The notes: generated by a model not told the origin, from the sequence alone. A stretch of DNA of 7,543 nt from Acidobacteriaceae bacterium (GCA_003140705.1 PLKU01000581.1:1-7543), one strand, 5' to 3'. Shown: positions 1-6,947, counted from the first letter of the stretch. Translations and numbers: made by a program.

Positions 1-187
1 TGCCGCCGCCGGCCACACGCTTTAGCACGCCAAACAGGCCCCCGCCCCCGCCCATCTGCGTATGCGTCGTCATCTGGATCGAGGCGGTCATCCATGAGAG
101 CTCGCCGCTCTCTGAAAATACGCTCTCGTTCGGCTCAAGCAACACATCGAGTACGGGCATGGTCGTGCCCTGAATCTTCGTTTGCAT
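1..187 (-). CDS. AIM24/TIGR00266 family protein (N-terminal part, truncated by window edge)
   Basis: Translation of the minus strand from the ATG at 187-185 gives 62 residues that begin MQTKIQGTTMPVLDVLLEPN. They continue with an E-S-G-E-L-S-W-M segment and a glycine run followed by LFGVLKR. This matches the start of the AIM24 (DUF124, TIGR00266) beta-rich domain: a short strand, 'PVL.V.L.P.E', 'E.G...WM', then a 'GGG(L/F)..LKR' loop. The family is widespread in bacteria; the mitochondrial relative is linked to inner-membrane organisation, but the bacterial role is not established. No signal peptide is visible. The start is well supported by a strong ribosome-binding site. The C-terminal two thirds lie beyond position 1. 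It is transcribed away from the neighbouring esterase and has no obvious link to the carbohydrate genes. The family call rests on motif recognition only. Confidence 0.8.
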   Translation of the reverse strand, partial: MQTKIQGTTMPVLDVLLEPNESVFSESGELSWMTASIQMTTHTQMGGGGGLFGVLKRVAGGG

Positions 188-349
188 CGGGACACCTCCT
201 ATTGCTCGTCAGTGTACCTGACCGAAGCGAACGCAAAGTTAGGAATTCTCATGGAACGATCCAATTGCCGACCCTCCCTAAGTAACAAACGCACGCCGTC
301 TCAACTCGGAAGCATCATGTCTCGCAGCCAGCTTCGAACATGACCTAGA
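188..349. other. Divergent intergenic region between the AIM24-family gene and the esterase gene
   Basis: About 160 bases separate two divergent starts, so promoters for both directions should lie here. Apart from the Shine-Dalgarno site at 194-200, no convincing -35/-10 pair, operator or RNA gene can be seen. The short open frames crossing it on either strand overlap the real genes and have no family resemblance. Confidence 0.5.
194..200 (-). promoter_or_regulatory. Strong Shine-Dalgarno site of the AIM24-family gene
   Basis: On the minus strand AGGAGGT (complement of 194-200) lies six bases before the ATG at 187-185. It is a near-perfect anti-16S match and fixes the start of the truncated gene. 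Confidence 0.85.
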
Positions 350-1258
350 ATGCTCCTGATGGAGAAAGCGCCGATCGTCCGTCTTTTGCTCTTCGCCTCT
401 ATATTTCTTGCGCTGTTTATCCCGGCCTGCCACCGCCCGCCGTGGCCCTTGCTGGATCACCCACGCCTCGCCCCTGGAGTCAACATGCAGGACGTCACCT
501 TTTTCAGCACCGCATTGAACCGCGAGACCACTTATCGCGTCTTCCTTCCCAGAATGCTTCCAACCGATCAAAAGTTCCCCGTGCTCTATCTCATCCACGG
601 TCAGGGCGACAACTTCACCTCGTGGTCGAACAACACTGACGTTGCCCACTACGTCGCACCGGAAGGTTCAACTGGCCTGATTCTCGTAATGCCAGACTGC
701 GCCTCCTCGTACTGCATGAACTCCGCCACGCGGCCTCAGGACAAGTACGAAGACTTCATGGTCCACGACCTCATCGCCGATGTGGAGAGTCGTTTTCCTG
801 CCGCCCCCAACCGCGACAATCGCGCCATCATCGGAATCTCCATGGGCGGATTCGCAGCCGTCAAACTCGCGCTGAGCCATCCTGACCTGTTCGTCTTTGC
901 CGGCTCACTCAGCGGCGCACTCGATGTCCCCAGTCGCCGCTTCTCCTTCCGCCAAATCGGCCAATGGTGGAGATTCCGCGGCATCTTCGGCCCCTCGGGA
1001 AGCAAGACCCGCCTCTCCAGTGACCCCTTCCAGCTGATCCAGACCGCTGATCCCCGGCCCACGCCCCACCTCTATCTCACCGTCGGAGAGAATGAGCCTC
1101 TCCTCGAACCCAACCAGCGATTCGCCGAGCGCGCTCGCGCCCTCCATTTCTCCTCGGAATTCCACACCGTATCTGGCACTCACACCTGGACCACGTGGAA
1201 CTCCCAGATCCCCGACTGCTTCCAGTCCCTGCTTCAATACCTCAAGCCCGCGCACTGA
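350..1258 (+). CDS. Exported alpha/beta-hydrolase esterase, esterase D/FrmB/antigen 85 superfamily (PF00756), probable lipoprotein
   Basis: This is a serine hydrolase of the esterase D group, which includes S-formylglutathione hydrolases, feruloyl and acetylxylan esterases and mycolyltransferases. The 302-residue product has the HGQGDN oxyanion-side motif after a VLYLI strand, the nucleophile elbow GISMGG with Ser164, an acid candidate Glu249 in VGENEPLLEPN, and His278 in GTHTW. The triad therefore looks complete, with Glu where Asp is common. Residues 9-26 are a hydrophobic signal ending IPAC, so Cys27 could be lipidated and the enzyme held in the outer membrane or periplasm. The start is uncertain: neither the ATG at 350 nor the in-frame ATG at 359 has a clear Shine-Dalgarno site. 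The GH105 gene follows after 62 bases on the same strand. A cell-wall side-chain ester is the likely substrate by context, but the family is too broad to name it. Confidence 0.85.
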   Translation: MLLMEKAPIVRLLLFASIFLALFIPACHRPPWPLLDHPRLAPGVNMQDVTFFSTALNRETTYRVFLPRMLPTDQKFPVLYLIHGQGDNFTSWSNNTDVAHYVAPEGSTGLILVMPDCASSYCMNSATRPQDKYEDFMVHDLIADVESRFPAAPNRDNRAIIGISMGGFAAVKLALSHPDLFVFAGSLSGALDVPSRRFSFRQIGQWWRFRGIFGPSGSKTRLSSDPFQLIQTADPRPTPHLYLTVGENEPLLEPNQRFAERARALHFSSEFHTVSGTHTWTTWNSQIPDCFQSLLQYLKPAH

Positions 1259-1307
1259 AGCCATTTCCACTTGCCCAGCCTCATCATGCAAAATGGTTGA
1301 GCAAATC

Positions 1308-1312
1308 GGAGA
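1308..1312 (+). promoter_or_regulatory. Shine-Dalgarno site setting the GH105 start at 1321
   Basis: GGAGA lies eight bases before the ATG at 1321. The same frame stays open upstream to an ATG at 1195, inside the preceding esterase gene. The site and the typical signal peptide that begins at 1321 argue for the later start. Confidence 0.65.
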
Positions 1313-1320
1313 CCCATGCC

Positions 1321-2403
1321 ATGAATGCCCTGTTCAGAATCGCCGCACTCACCCTCCTGCTTCCCTCTGCCGCCACCGCGTCTGTTGCCCAGACGGATTA
1401 TTTCTCCAATTGGCCGGCCGGCACATCTCCGCAGGAAGTCGGCAAGCGTCTCGCCGAGCACTTCGTCCCCGCTCCGCATCAGGGCAATGGCACCATCTTC
1501 TACGGCGAATGCGCCACATGGTATGGCGCCCTCACGGTTGCGCAGCTCACCCATGACGACGCACTTCGCCAGCGCCTGATCGACAAGTTCGCCCCGCTCC
1601 TGCCCGGAGGAGCCGAGACCGCGCGCATCCCCGTCCGTCATCATGTGGACGATTCCATTTTCGGCATCGTCCCTCTCGAAATCGGCATGCAAACCAAGGA
1701 TCCAAAGTATTTGGCCTACGGTCAGTCCTGGGCCGACCGCCAATGGGTGAACCCGCTACCCAACGGCCTCTCCGCCGAAACGCGATACTGGATCGACGAC
1801 ATGTATATGTTGACCATCCTGCAGCTCCAGGCCTACCGCGCTACAGGCGACCACAAGTACCTTGATCGCGACGCCCTTGAAATGGTGGCCTATCTAGACA
1901 AGCTCCAGCAGCCCAACGGCCTCTTCTACCACGCTCCCGATGTCCCCTTCTTCTGGGGCCGAGGCGACGGATGGATTGCGGCCGGCATGGCCGAGATGCT
2001 TCGCGATCTCCCTGCCAACCATCCCCAGCGCCCCCGCATCCTGCAGGGTTACAAGACCATGATGGCCGCGCTGCTCAAGTACCAATCAAAGGACGGCAGT
2101 TGGCGTCAGCTCATTGACCACGACGAATCCTGGCCAGAGACATCCGGTTCCGCCATGTTCACCTTTGCCATGATCACCGGAGTGAAGAATGGTTGGCTCG
2201 ACGGACCCACCTACGGCCCCGCCGGCCGCAAGGCCTGGCTCGCCGTCATCGGGTACATCGACCAGCACGACGACACCACCAACGTCTGCGAAGGCACCAA
2301 CAAGTTCAACAGCCTTGACTATTACTTGGAGCGCCGACGCAAGACCGGCGACTTCCACGGACAGGCCCCGATCTTATGGGCCGCCTCGGCACTCCTCCGC
2401 TAA
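1321..2403 (+). CDS. Exported GH105/GH88-type unsaturated uronyl hydrolase (PF07470)
   Basis: The 360-residue protein belongs to the (alpha/alpha)6-barrel family of unsaturated rhamnogalacturonyl or glucuronyl hydrolases (YteR/YesR type). These hydrate the C4-C5 double bond of the terminal unsaturated uronate left by polysaccharide lyases. Hallmarks are the HHVDDSIFG and PLEI segments, WIDDMYM with likely catalytic Asp159 (residues 157-163), the aromatic box WGRGDGW (212-218; commonly WGRGNGW), DGSW, and ETSGSAMF. Length is close to the family norm, and the C-terminal barrel appears complete. Residues 1-23 form a Sec signal peptide (basic start, LTLLLP core, ASVA before Gln24). Export is notable because well-studied relatives work in the cytoplasm. 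The frame is open from 1195, but I start at 1321 because of the signal peptide and ribosome-binding site. It probably shares a transcript with the esterase upstream. The exact substrate (pectin or glucuronate-containing) cannot be told. Confidence 0.88.
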   Translation: MNALFRIAALTLLLPSAATASVAQTDYFSNWPAGTSPQEVGKRLAEHFVPAPHQGNGTIFYGECATWYGALTVAQLTHDDALRQRLIDKFAPLLPGGAETARIPVRHHVDDSIFGIVPLEIGMQTKDPKYLAYGQSWADRQWVNPLPNGLSAETRYWIDDMYMLTILQLQAYRATGDHKYLDRDALEMVAYLDKLQQPNGLFYHAPDVPFFWGRGDGWIAAGMAEMLRDLPANHPQRPRILQGYKTMMAALLKYQSKDGSWRQLIDHDESWPETSGSAMFTFAMITGVKNGWLDGPTYGPAGRKAWLAVIGYIDQHDDTTNVCEGTNKFNSLDYYLERRRKTGDFHGQAPILWAASALLR

Positions 2404-2427
2404 GCGAGCGGCTTGACCGCCGTGTCA

Positions 2428-2471
2428 CGCTGAGCTTCATCCTCGCGTTCATTGTGCAAACAAGCTCAGCG
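2428..2471. terminator. 10-bp perfect inverted repeat at the GH105/SGNH convergent junction, possible bidirectional terminator
   Basis: CGCTGAGCTT at 2428-2437 is the exact inverse of AAGCTCAGCG at 2462-2471, with a 24-base loop. It begins 25 bases after the GH105 stop, and its right arm lies in the last codons of the convergent SGNH gene, whose stop is in the loop. Position fits a shared terminator, but the loop is long and no T-run follows on either strand. Confidence 0.35.
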
Positions 2472-3705
2472 GGATCGCATTGCCCATGGCGCTGTACCCC
2501 GCCGGCGAAGGATGCAGGTGATCACCGCAATCGAACGCGGAAAGCAAGTGGTCGGGATGGTCCGGATCGCCGACAACCTTGTCGAAGTCGATGATGGCGT
2601 CGAAGTGCCCTGCCGCTCGAATCCATTGGTTCACGGCCTGCCGGTCCGCTTCGCTCAGTGGTCCGGGGTGGTAGTAGCCGGAGCCGACATAAGGTGTGAT
2701 CGTCGCTCCATAAACCCGCAGCCCATGCGCATGGGCGCGCTCAATCACCTGTTCGAAGGCGGCGATCACACGTTGAACAAGCTCTGCATGTTCTGCGGGT
2801 GAGACTTCGCCATTCCGCGCCAGGCCGCCGAGGTCGTTGACACCCTCAAACACAATCAGCCAGCGCACACCTGCGGGCGCCAGCACGTCGCGGTCAAATC
2901 GTGCCAGTACATTCGGTCCCAGGCCATCCGTCAGCAAGTGATTCCCACCAATGCCCTGGTTCGATACGCCAAGATTCCGCGTACTCGCAGAGCCTTGCAG
3001 CCGAACGGCAAGTACATCGGTCCACCGGTCGTTTCCGTTGGTCGTGGTGCCGTGTCCATCGGTGATCGAGTCGCCCAGCGCCACAATGGAACCAGCGCCA
3101 GCCGCCCCCAGCACGTCTACTTCCGACACCTGGTACCAATGGTCCACATGCTTCGGGTCCGTCAGTGTGGCCGCGGTCACCGCATCGCCGTGCACGTAAT
3201 ACGATGTCGCCCGCGAGCCTGGGTGTCCTGTCTCGCCGGCAGGCGGCGTGTCTAAATGAAACGTAACGGCCAGGTCAGAAAGCGCTGGCGCTGGATAGTC
3301 GATTGGGTCGGAAACGAATTCAGCGCCCCCCGGCACGGTGACATCGCTGTTGCCTGCAAAGGCCAGCGCCTTGTCCGTCGCCGGATCGATCGCTCCGGAT
3401 GCAGGCGAGAGCGGACGCGCCACATGCACTGACGTAAAGTGCAGAGCCGCGGTACCAAACGCATTCGAAACATGAACCCGGATCGCCGCCCCCCCCACCG
3501 AGAGATGGAAGATCTGACGCACTGTCGCATCGCGAAGATCGTCGAGTGGCAAAGAATTCTGCGGTTCAGGAACTTGCTGCGACGTTCCCCAGCTTGCCAC
3601 CCAAACCTGTAATTTCGCTCCATGCTGTGCGTGCAAACCTGCCCAGAGCGACGCCAGGGCCAAAAGCACCAATCCGGCTGTTCCATTTTTTCGTGCGCGT
3701 TTCAT
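2449..3705 (-). CDS. Exported SGNH/GDSL hydrolase, XynE-like (probable acetyl/aryl esterase)
   Basis: The 418-residue protein has two parts. After a signal peptide (residues 1-26, KRARK then a Leu/Ala core, cut before Gln27) comes a roughly 160-residue beta-rich region opening with WVASWGTS. A classic SGNH domain follows: block I GDSITDG with nucleophile Ser213, block II QGIGGN, block III GVND (288-291), and block V DHLHP with Asp395 and His398. This architecture and the DGHGTTTNGNDRW and DRDVLAPAGVR stretches resemble the XynE-like group (cd01830), named after a Prevotella protein encoded in a xylanase region. Deacetylation of xylan or another wall polymer is the likely role, but the substrate is unproven. 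All triad residues are present and the gene looks intact. No Shine-Dalgarno site precedes the ATG at 3705-3703, and no better in-frame start was found. It diverges from the CE15 gene across 74 bases and converges with GH105. Confidence 0.87.
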   Translation of the reverse strand: MKRARKNGTAGLVLLALASLWAGLHAQHGAKLQVWVASWGTSQQVPEPQNSLPLDDLRDATVRQIFHLSVGGAAIRVHVSNAFGTAALHFTSVHVARPLSPASGAIDPATDKALAFAGNSDVTVPGGAEFVSDPIDYPAPALSDLAVTFHLDTPPAGETGHPGSRATSYYVHGDAVTAATLTDPKHVDHWYQVSEVDVLGAAGAGSIVALGDSITDGHGTTTNGNDRWTDVLAVRLQGSASTRNLGVSNQGIGGNHLLTDGLGPNVLARFDRDVLAPAGVRWLIVFEGVNDLGGLARNGEVSPAEHAELVQRVIAAFEQVIERAHAHGLRVYGATITPYVGSGYYHPGPLSEADRQAVNQWIRAAGHFDAIIDFDKVVGDPDHPDHLLSAFDCGDHLHPSPAGYSAMGNAIPLSLFAQ

Positions 3706-3779
3706 ATCGGAAGATGTACCATGGCCCCGTGCTAAATCGCTTTGTTAGCGAGTGAAGCATACCACCTTCGGAGGTTCGT
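3706..3779. promoter_or_regulatory. Compact divergent control region between the SGNH and CE15 genes, with a small inverted repeat
   Basis: Only 74 bases separate the two starts, so both promoters must overlap or lie inside the genes. It contains GCTAA at 3731-3735 and TTAGC at 3745-3749, inverse copies nine bases apart, and the nested CGCT/AGCG pair at 3738-3741 and 3747-3750. Such symmetry could be an operator for a dimeric regulator. No clear -35/-10 boxes are visible, and the assignment is inference from position. Confidence 0.35.
3770..3774 (+). promoter_or_regulatory. Shine-Dalgarno site supporting the GTG start of the CE15 gene
   Basis: GGAGG sits five bases before the GTG at 3780-3782. 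A second GTG at 3778 is in another frame, so this site supports 3780 as the start. Confidence 0.75.
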
Positions 3780-5327
3780 GTGCCCGGTCTCATCAAGTCC
3801 GCAATTATTGCTCTGTCTTTCGCATCTGTCGTCGCTCCAGTCGCAACCCTCGCCCAGAGCCCGGCGCCTCCTGCTTCTCTGCCGCCGCCAGTCACCATGA
3901 ATGCCGATCAAGATCACCAGAACATGATGGATCAGCTCGGCGTCAAAGCGTTGCGCCCCGGACCGAGCGGCGATGAGAAAGCACCCAATCACGCCAATTA
4001 CGACGAGTCTAAGGCCAATCCCTACCCTGATGCTCCTGATCTGCTGGTCATGAGTAACGGCGAGAAGGTGACCACGGCAAAGATGTGGTGGGACAAGCGT
4101 CGCCCTGAAATTGTCGAGATGTTCGATAAGTATGTGTATGGCCGCGTGCCTGCCAATTTGCCCAAAGTCACCTGGACCGTTACGGCCGTAGACCACGAAT
4201 ACATCGGCTTCAATCCCGTCATCGCCAAGGACATCATCGGCGAAGTGGACAACTCGTCCTGTCCGTCAATCAAAGTTCGAATCCACATGACCCTGGTCAC
4301 CCCGGCTCGCGCAAAGGGCCCGGTCCCCGTGCTGATGATGTTTGGCCGCGCGGGCTTCCCCTCTCCCAATGAGCCCATGGGAGATGACCTCGACCGAATC
4401 AACGCCGCAATGAAGGCGTTGCTTGTTCAGCAGGACGCGACGCTAAAAGACGTCATCGAGCAGCATCCGGCCTGGCAGCCTGTCAAAGCCACGCCATTCC
4501 AGTTTCCGCAGATGAATCAAGACGGAGACCCGCCCAATACCTATCAACTTATTGCGGCGGGATGGGGCTTTGTCCTCTTCGATCCGGGCAGCGTACAGGC
4601 CGACGATGCGGCGGGACTCACACGCGGCATCATCGGCCTCGCCAATCATGGTCAGCCTCGCATACCGGAGGACTGGGGAGCCTTGCGCGCCTGGGCCTGG
4701 GGTGCGGGACGCGGACTCGACTTTCTTGAGACCGATCACACCGTCGACGCAAAGCATGTGGGCATTGAAGGCGTCTCCCGGTACGGTAAGGCGGCTCTGG
4801 TCACAATGGCTTACGACCAGCGATTTGCAATGGTCCTCGTCGGTTCCTCCGGCAAGGGAGGTGCCACGCTGCTGCGACGCAACTTTGGTGAGGCAGTGGA
4901 AAGTCTCACCGGCGGCGAATACTACTGGATGGCAGGAAACTTCATCAAATACGGCGCATCCGAGGCAACATTCGGCAGCAAGAATCCTGGCGACATTCCT
5001 GTCGATTCAAACGAGCTCATCGCTCTGTGTGCTCCCAGGTTGACCTTCATCAGCTATGGCATCCCCGATAAAGGCGATGCCAAATGGCTCGATCATGAAG
5101 GAAGCTTCATGGCCACGGTCGACGCGAGCCGCGTGTTCGCCCTGCTCGGCGCAAAAGGTGTTGACGTCAACGAAGACTACCACTCGGCCAAGATGCCTCC
5201 GGTCAACGAGGGCCTTCTCACCGGGCAACTTGCGTGGCGCCAGCATGACGGCGGCCACACCGACGCGCCCAACATGAAGTACTTCATTCAGTGGGCCAGC
5301 AAGTTCATCGGCCAGGCGCAGCCGTAA
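3780..5327 (+). CDS. Exported CE15-type 4-O-methyl-glucuronoyl methylesterase (glucuronoyl esterase)
   Basis: CE15 enzymes cleave the ester between glucuronic acid on xylan and lignin alcohols (or methyl). The 515-residue product starts at GTG and carries a Sec signal (residues 1-25, LATLAQ-like end, Ala25/Gln26). The family signature G-x-S-R-x-G-K is present as GVSRYGK (331-337), making Ser333 the nucleophile. It is followed by SGKGGATLLRR (357 onward), the family's 'SGxGG' segment, and His493 in GGHTD. In fungal CE15 the acid is the Glu before SG; here that residue is Ser356. Asp438 in WLDHEG matches the alternative acid position described in bacterial CE15 enzymes. A stretch around residues 200-265, absent from the compact fungal enzymes, is typical of bacterial members that carry lid-like inserts. 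The gene diverges from the SGNH esterase and converges with GH1. Such proteins are often annotated only as hypothetical or acetylxylan esterase; the signature favours CE15. Confidence 0.85.
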   Translation: MPGLIKSAIIALSFASVVAPVATLAQSPAPPASLPPPVTMNADQDHQNMMDQLGVKALRPGPSGDEKAPNHANYDESKANPYPDAPDLLVMSNGEKVTTAKMWWDKRRPEIVEMFDKYVYGRVPANLPKVTWTVTAVDHEYIGFNPVIAKDIIGEVDNSSCPSIKVRIHMTLVTPARAKGPVPVLMMFGRAGFPSPNEPMGDDLDRINAAMKALLVQQDATLKDVIEQHPAWQPVKATPFQFPQMNQDGDPPNTYQLIAAGWGFVLFDPGSVQADDAAGLTRGIIGLANHGQPRIPEDWGALRAWAWGAGRGLDFLETDHTVDAKHVGIEGVSRYGKAALVTMAYDQRFAMVLVGSSGKGGATLLRRNFGEAVESLTGGEYYWMAGNFIKYGASEATFGSKNPGDIPVDSNELIALCAPRLTFISYGIPDKGDAKWLDHEGSFMATVDASRVFALLGAKGVDVNEDYHSAKMPPVNEGLLTGQLAWRQHDGGHTDAPNMKYFIQWASKFIGQAQP

Positions 5328-5355
5328 TGGGCGGGGCGCCTGGCCAATTTAATTT
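5310..5355 (+). terminator. Probable terminator hairpin overlapping the end of the CE15 gene
   Basis: GGCCAGGCGC at 5310-5319 is perfectly inverse to GCGCCTGGCC at 5336-5345. Inside the loop, GCC (5321-5323) and GGC (5330-5332) could extend the stem. The AT-rich AATTTAATTT follows at 5346-5355. The stem is GC-rich and includes the stop codon at 5325-5327. The T-tract is weak, so an intrinsic terminator is likely but not certain. Confidence 0.55.
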
Positions 5356-5396
5356 GAGTAATGCCGGGGCTCAATCGGATCTGCTCAATTGAACGG

Positions 5397-6947
5397 CTAT
5401 GAGTCGTGATCCACGCGATTGGTTGCCGCAACCTTTGCATACCAGAGCCCCGAGTCCTTCACGGTTCGCTTTTGGTTGCGGTAATCAACATAGGTGAGCC
5501 CATAGCGTTGGGTATATCCGTCAGCCCACTCAAAGTTGTCGAGCAGGCTCCATGCGTGGAATGCGCGAACATTGGCGCCGTCCGCAATGGCCCGCGCCAG
5601 CTCGGCGAGTTCGTCGCGAAAGAACCGGATCCGTCGCGTATCTGGTACGTGCCCGCCCGCTTCTTCATAGGGTGAGTCGAGATAACCACACCCGCTTTCT
5701 GTAATCTCGATGATCGGATGGTTATACTCGCGCGAGATTTGCATCACTAGGTCATAGATGCCTCGCGGCCAAACCTCAAGGCCCCCATCGGTCAAGGGTC
5801 CTTCAGTTGGCATAAACGCTTTGGTTTGCGTATCGCGATCAGGACCGCCCGCGGTGTCTTCAGTTTCCGTGGCGAGGCTGCCATTCGCTCCCACCTTGAG
5901 TGCGCTGCTTGCGTCGGAGACGATGCGTCGCGTGTAGTGGTGGAAGCCGATCCAATCCAGCGGAACCTTCATGGTCTTGTCGTCGCCGGACCGAAAGCCC
6001 ATCGACTCGTATGGAATTTCGCCTACAAATGCTTTCGGATACCTGCCATGAACAGCAGTCTCAAGAAAGTAGATGTTGTGCATGGCGTGATAGCGGTCTG
6101 TTGCAGCGCGGTCCTGCTCACTATCGGTCTTTGGATAAGCCGGAGCCATGCCATAGGCGCTGCCGACGGTTGCTATTGATGAGGCAGCTTTCATGGCCCG
6201 GAATGCCTCGCCCTGGGCGAGGTTCACGGTGTGGGCCGCTTTGAGGAAGTCTCCATTGCTCGCCCGGCCCGGGGGGAAGACTCCAACACCATATCCAAGA
6301 TTGGTAAACGACCAGGGCATGTTGAATGGCGCCCAAACCGTGATGCGATCTCCGAGGTTCTTCGCCAGGATTCCCGCGTAATCAGCGAAGTAGCCGGCCA
6401 GATCGCGATTCGGCCAGCCACCCCGATCCTCAAGCGCCTGCGGAAGATCCCAATGGTAAAGCGTGCAGAACGGTCGAATGCCCGCCTCAAGAAGTGAGTC
6501 TGCAAGCTTGCGGTAGTGATCCAGGCCCTTCTGATTCGGAGCGCCTGTTCCGGTCGGCTGAATGCGCGGCCACGAGATGGAGAAACGGTAGCTCTTCTGG
6601 TTGAGGCTCTTCAGAATGGCGATGTCTTGCCGGTACAAGTGGTACTGATCGCAAGCAACATCTCCAGTCGCGCCACCTTTGACCTTGCCGGCTGTGTGAG
6701 CAAAACGGTCCCATATCGACTCGCCCTTGCCGTCCTCGTTCCATGCGCCCTCTACCTGGTACGACGCAGTCGCCAGCCCCCAGAGAAACCCGTCAGGAAA
6801 CTTCGCTATTGAAGCATCTGTCTCTGGCGAGGCTACCGGATTAAGCGCGCTCGGCATCGAGAGGCCAAGGGCCTTCTCTGCCAGCATTGCGCCTCCACCA
6901 AGTGCAAGGGAGTGAGTCAGGAAACGTCTGCGATCCAACGGTCGCAC
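5397..6947 (-). CDS. Tat-exported GH1 family protein (beta-glucosidase fold) lacking the acid/base glutamate
   Basis: The 516-residue protein has a twin-arginine signal (DRRRFL at 5-10, then a Gly/Ala/Leu core) and a full GH1 (beta/alpha)8 domain from about residue 50. Recognisable motifs are FLWGLATASYQVEG, YRFSISWPRI, YHWDLPQAL, nucleophile ITESG (Glu417) and LLDNFEWADGY. GH1 enzymes normally hydrolyse beta-glucosides or galactosides with a nucleophile Glu and an acid/base Glu in T-x-N-E-P. Here that motif reads APFNMP, so Met210 (ATG at 6320-6318) replaces the acid/base; changing GAG or GAA to ATG needs at least two base changes, so a single miscall is unlikely. The usual N-Y-Y motif is H-H-Y (336-338). 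No frameshift or stop is seen. It may be a modified glycosidase, transglycosidase or sugar-binding protein. Numbering starts at the GTG at 6947, but a TTG at 6938 may be the true start. It converges with CE15 and diverges from the permease. Confidence 0.88.
   Translation of the reverse strand: MRPLDRRRFLTHSLALGGGAMLAEKALGLSMPSALNPVASPETDASIAKFPDGFLWGLATASYQVEGAWNEDGKGESIWDRFAHTAGKVKGGATGDVACDQYHLYRQDIAILKSLNQKSYRFSISWPRIQPTGTGAPNQKGLDHYRKLADSLLEAGIRPFCTLYHWDLPQALEDRGGWPNRDLAGYFADYAGILAKNLGDRITVWAPFNMPWSFTNLGYGVGVFPPGRASNGDFLKAAHTVNLAQGEAFRAMKAASSIATVGSAYGMAPAYPKTDSEQDRAATDRYHAMHNIYFLETAVHGRYPKAFVGEIPYESMGFRSGDDKTMKVPLDWIGFHHYTRRIVSDASSALKVGANGSLATETEDTAGGPDRDTQTKAFMPTEGPLTDGGLEVWPRGIYDLVMQISREYNHPIIEITESGCGYLDSPYEEAGGHVPDTRRIRFFRDELAELARAIADGANVRAFHAWSLLDNFEWADGYTQRYGLTYVDYRNQKRTVKDSGLWYAKVAATNRVDHDS

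Noticed and set aside
36..54. G-rich run on the minus strand that could be read as a G-quadruplex
   Set aside because: It encodes the glycine run of the AIM24-family protein with GGC/GGG codons; protein constraint explains it, and only three long G-runs are present.
905..1291. Long minus-strand open frame antisense to the esterase gene
   Set aside because: It is the mirror of a GC-rich coding region, rich in Gly, Glu and Ala with no motif, while the plus strand carries a complete catalytic triad.
1261..1296. CCATTT/AAATGG inverted repeat between the esterase and GH105 genes
   Set aside because: A 6-bp arm with a 24-base loop and no T-tract is too weak for a terminator or an operator.
1195..1320. 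42-residue N-terminal extension of the GH105 protein
   Set aside because: It overlaps the end of the esterase gene, has no domain likeness, and the signal peptide plus Shine-Dalgarno site support the start at 1321.
3732..4196. Minus-strand open frame antisense to the start of the CE15 gene
   Set aside because: It covers the CE15 ribosome-binding site and signal peptide; low-complexity Arg/His-rich composition and no recognised family.
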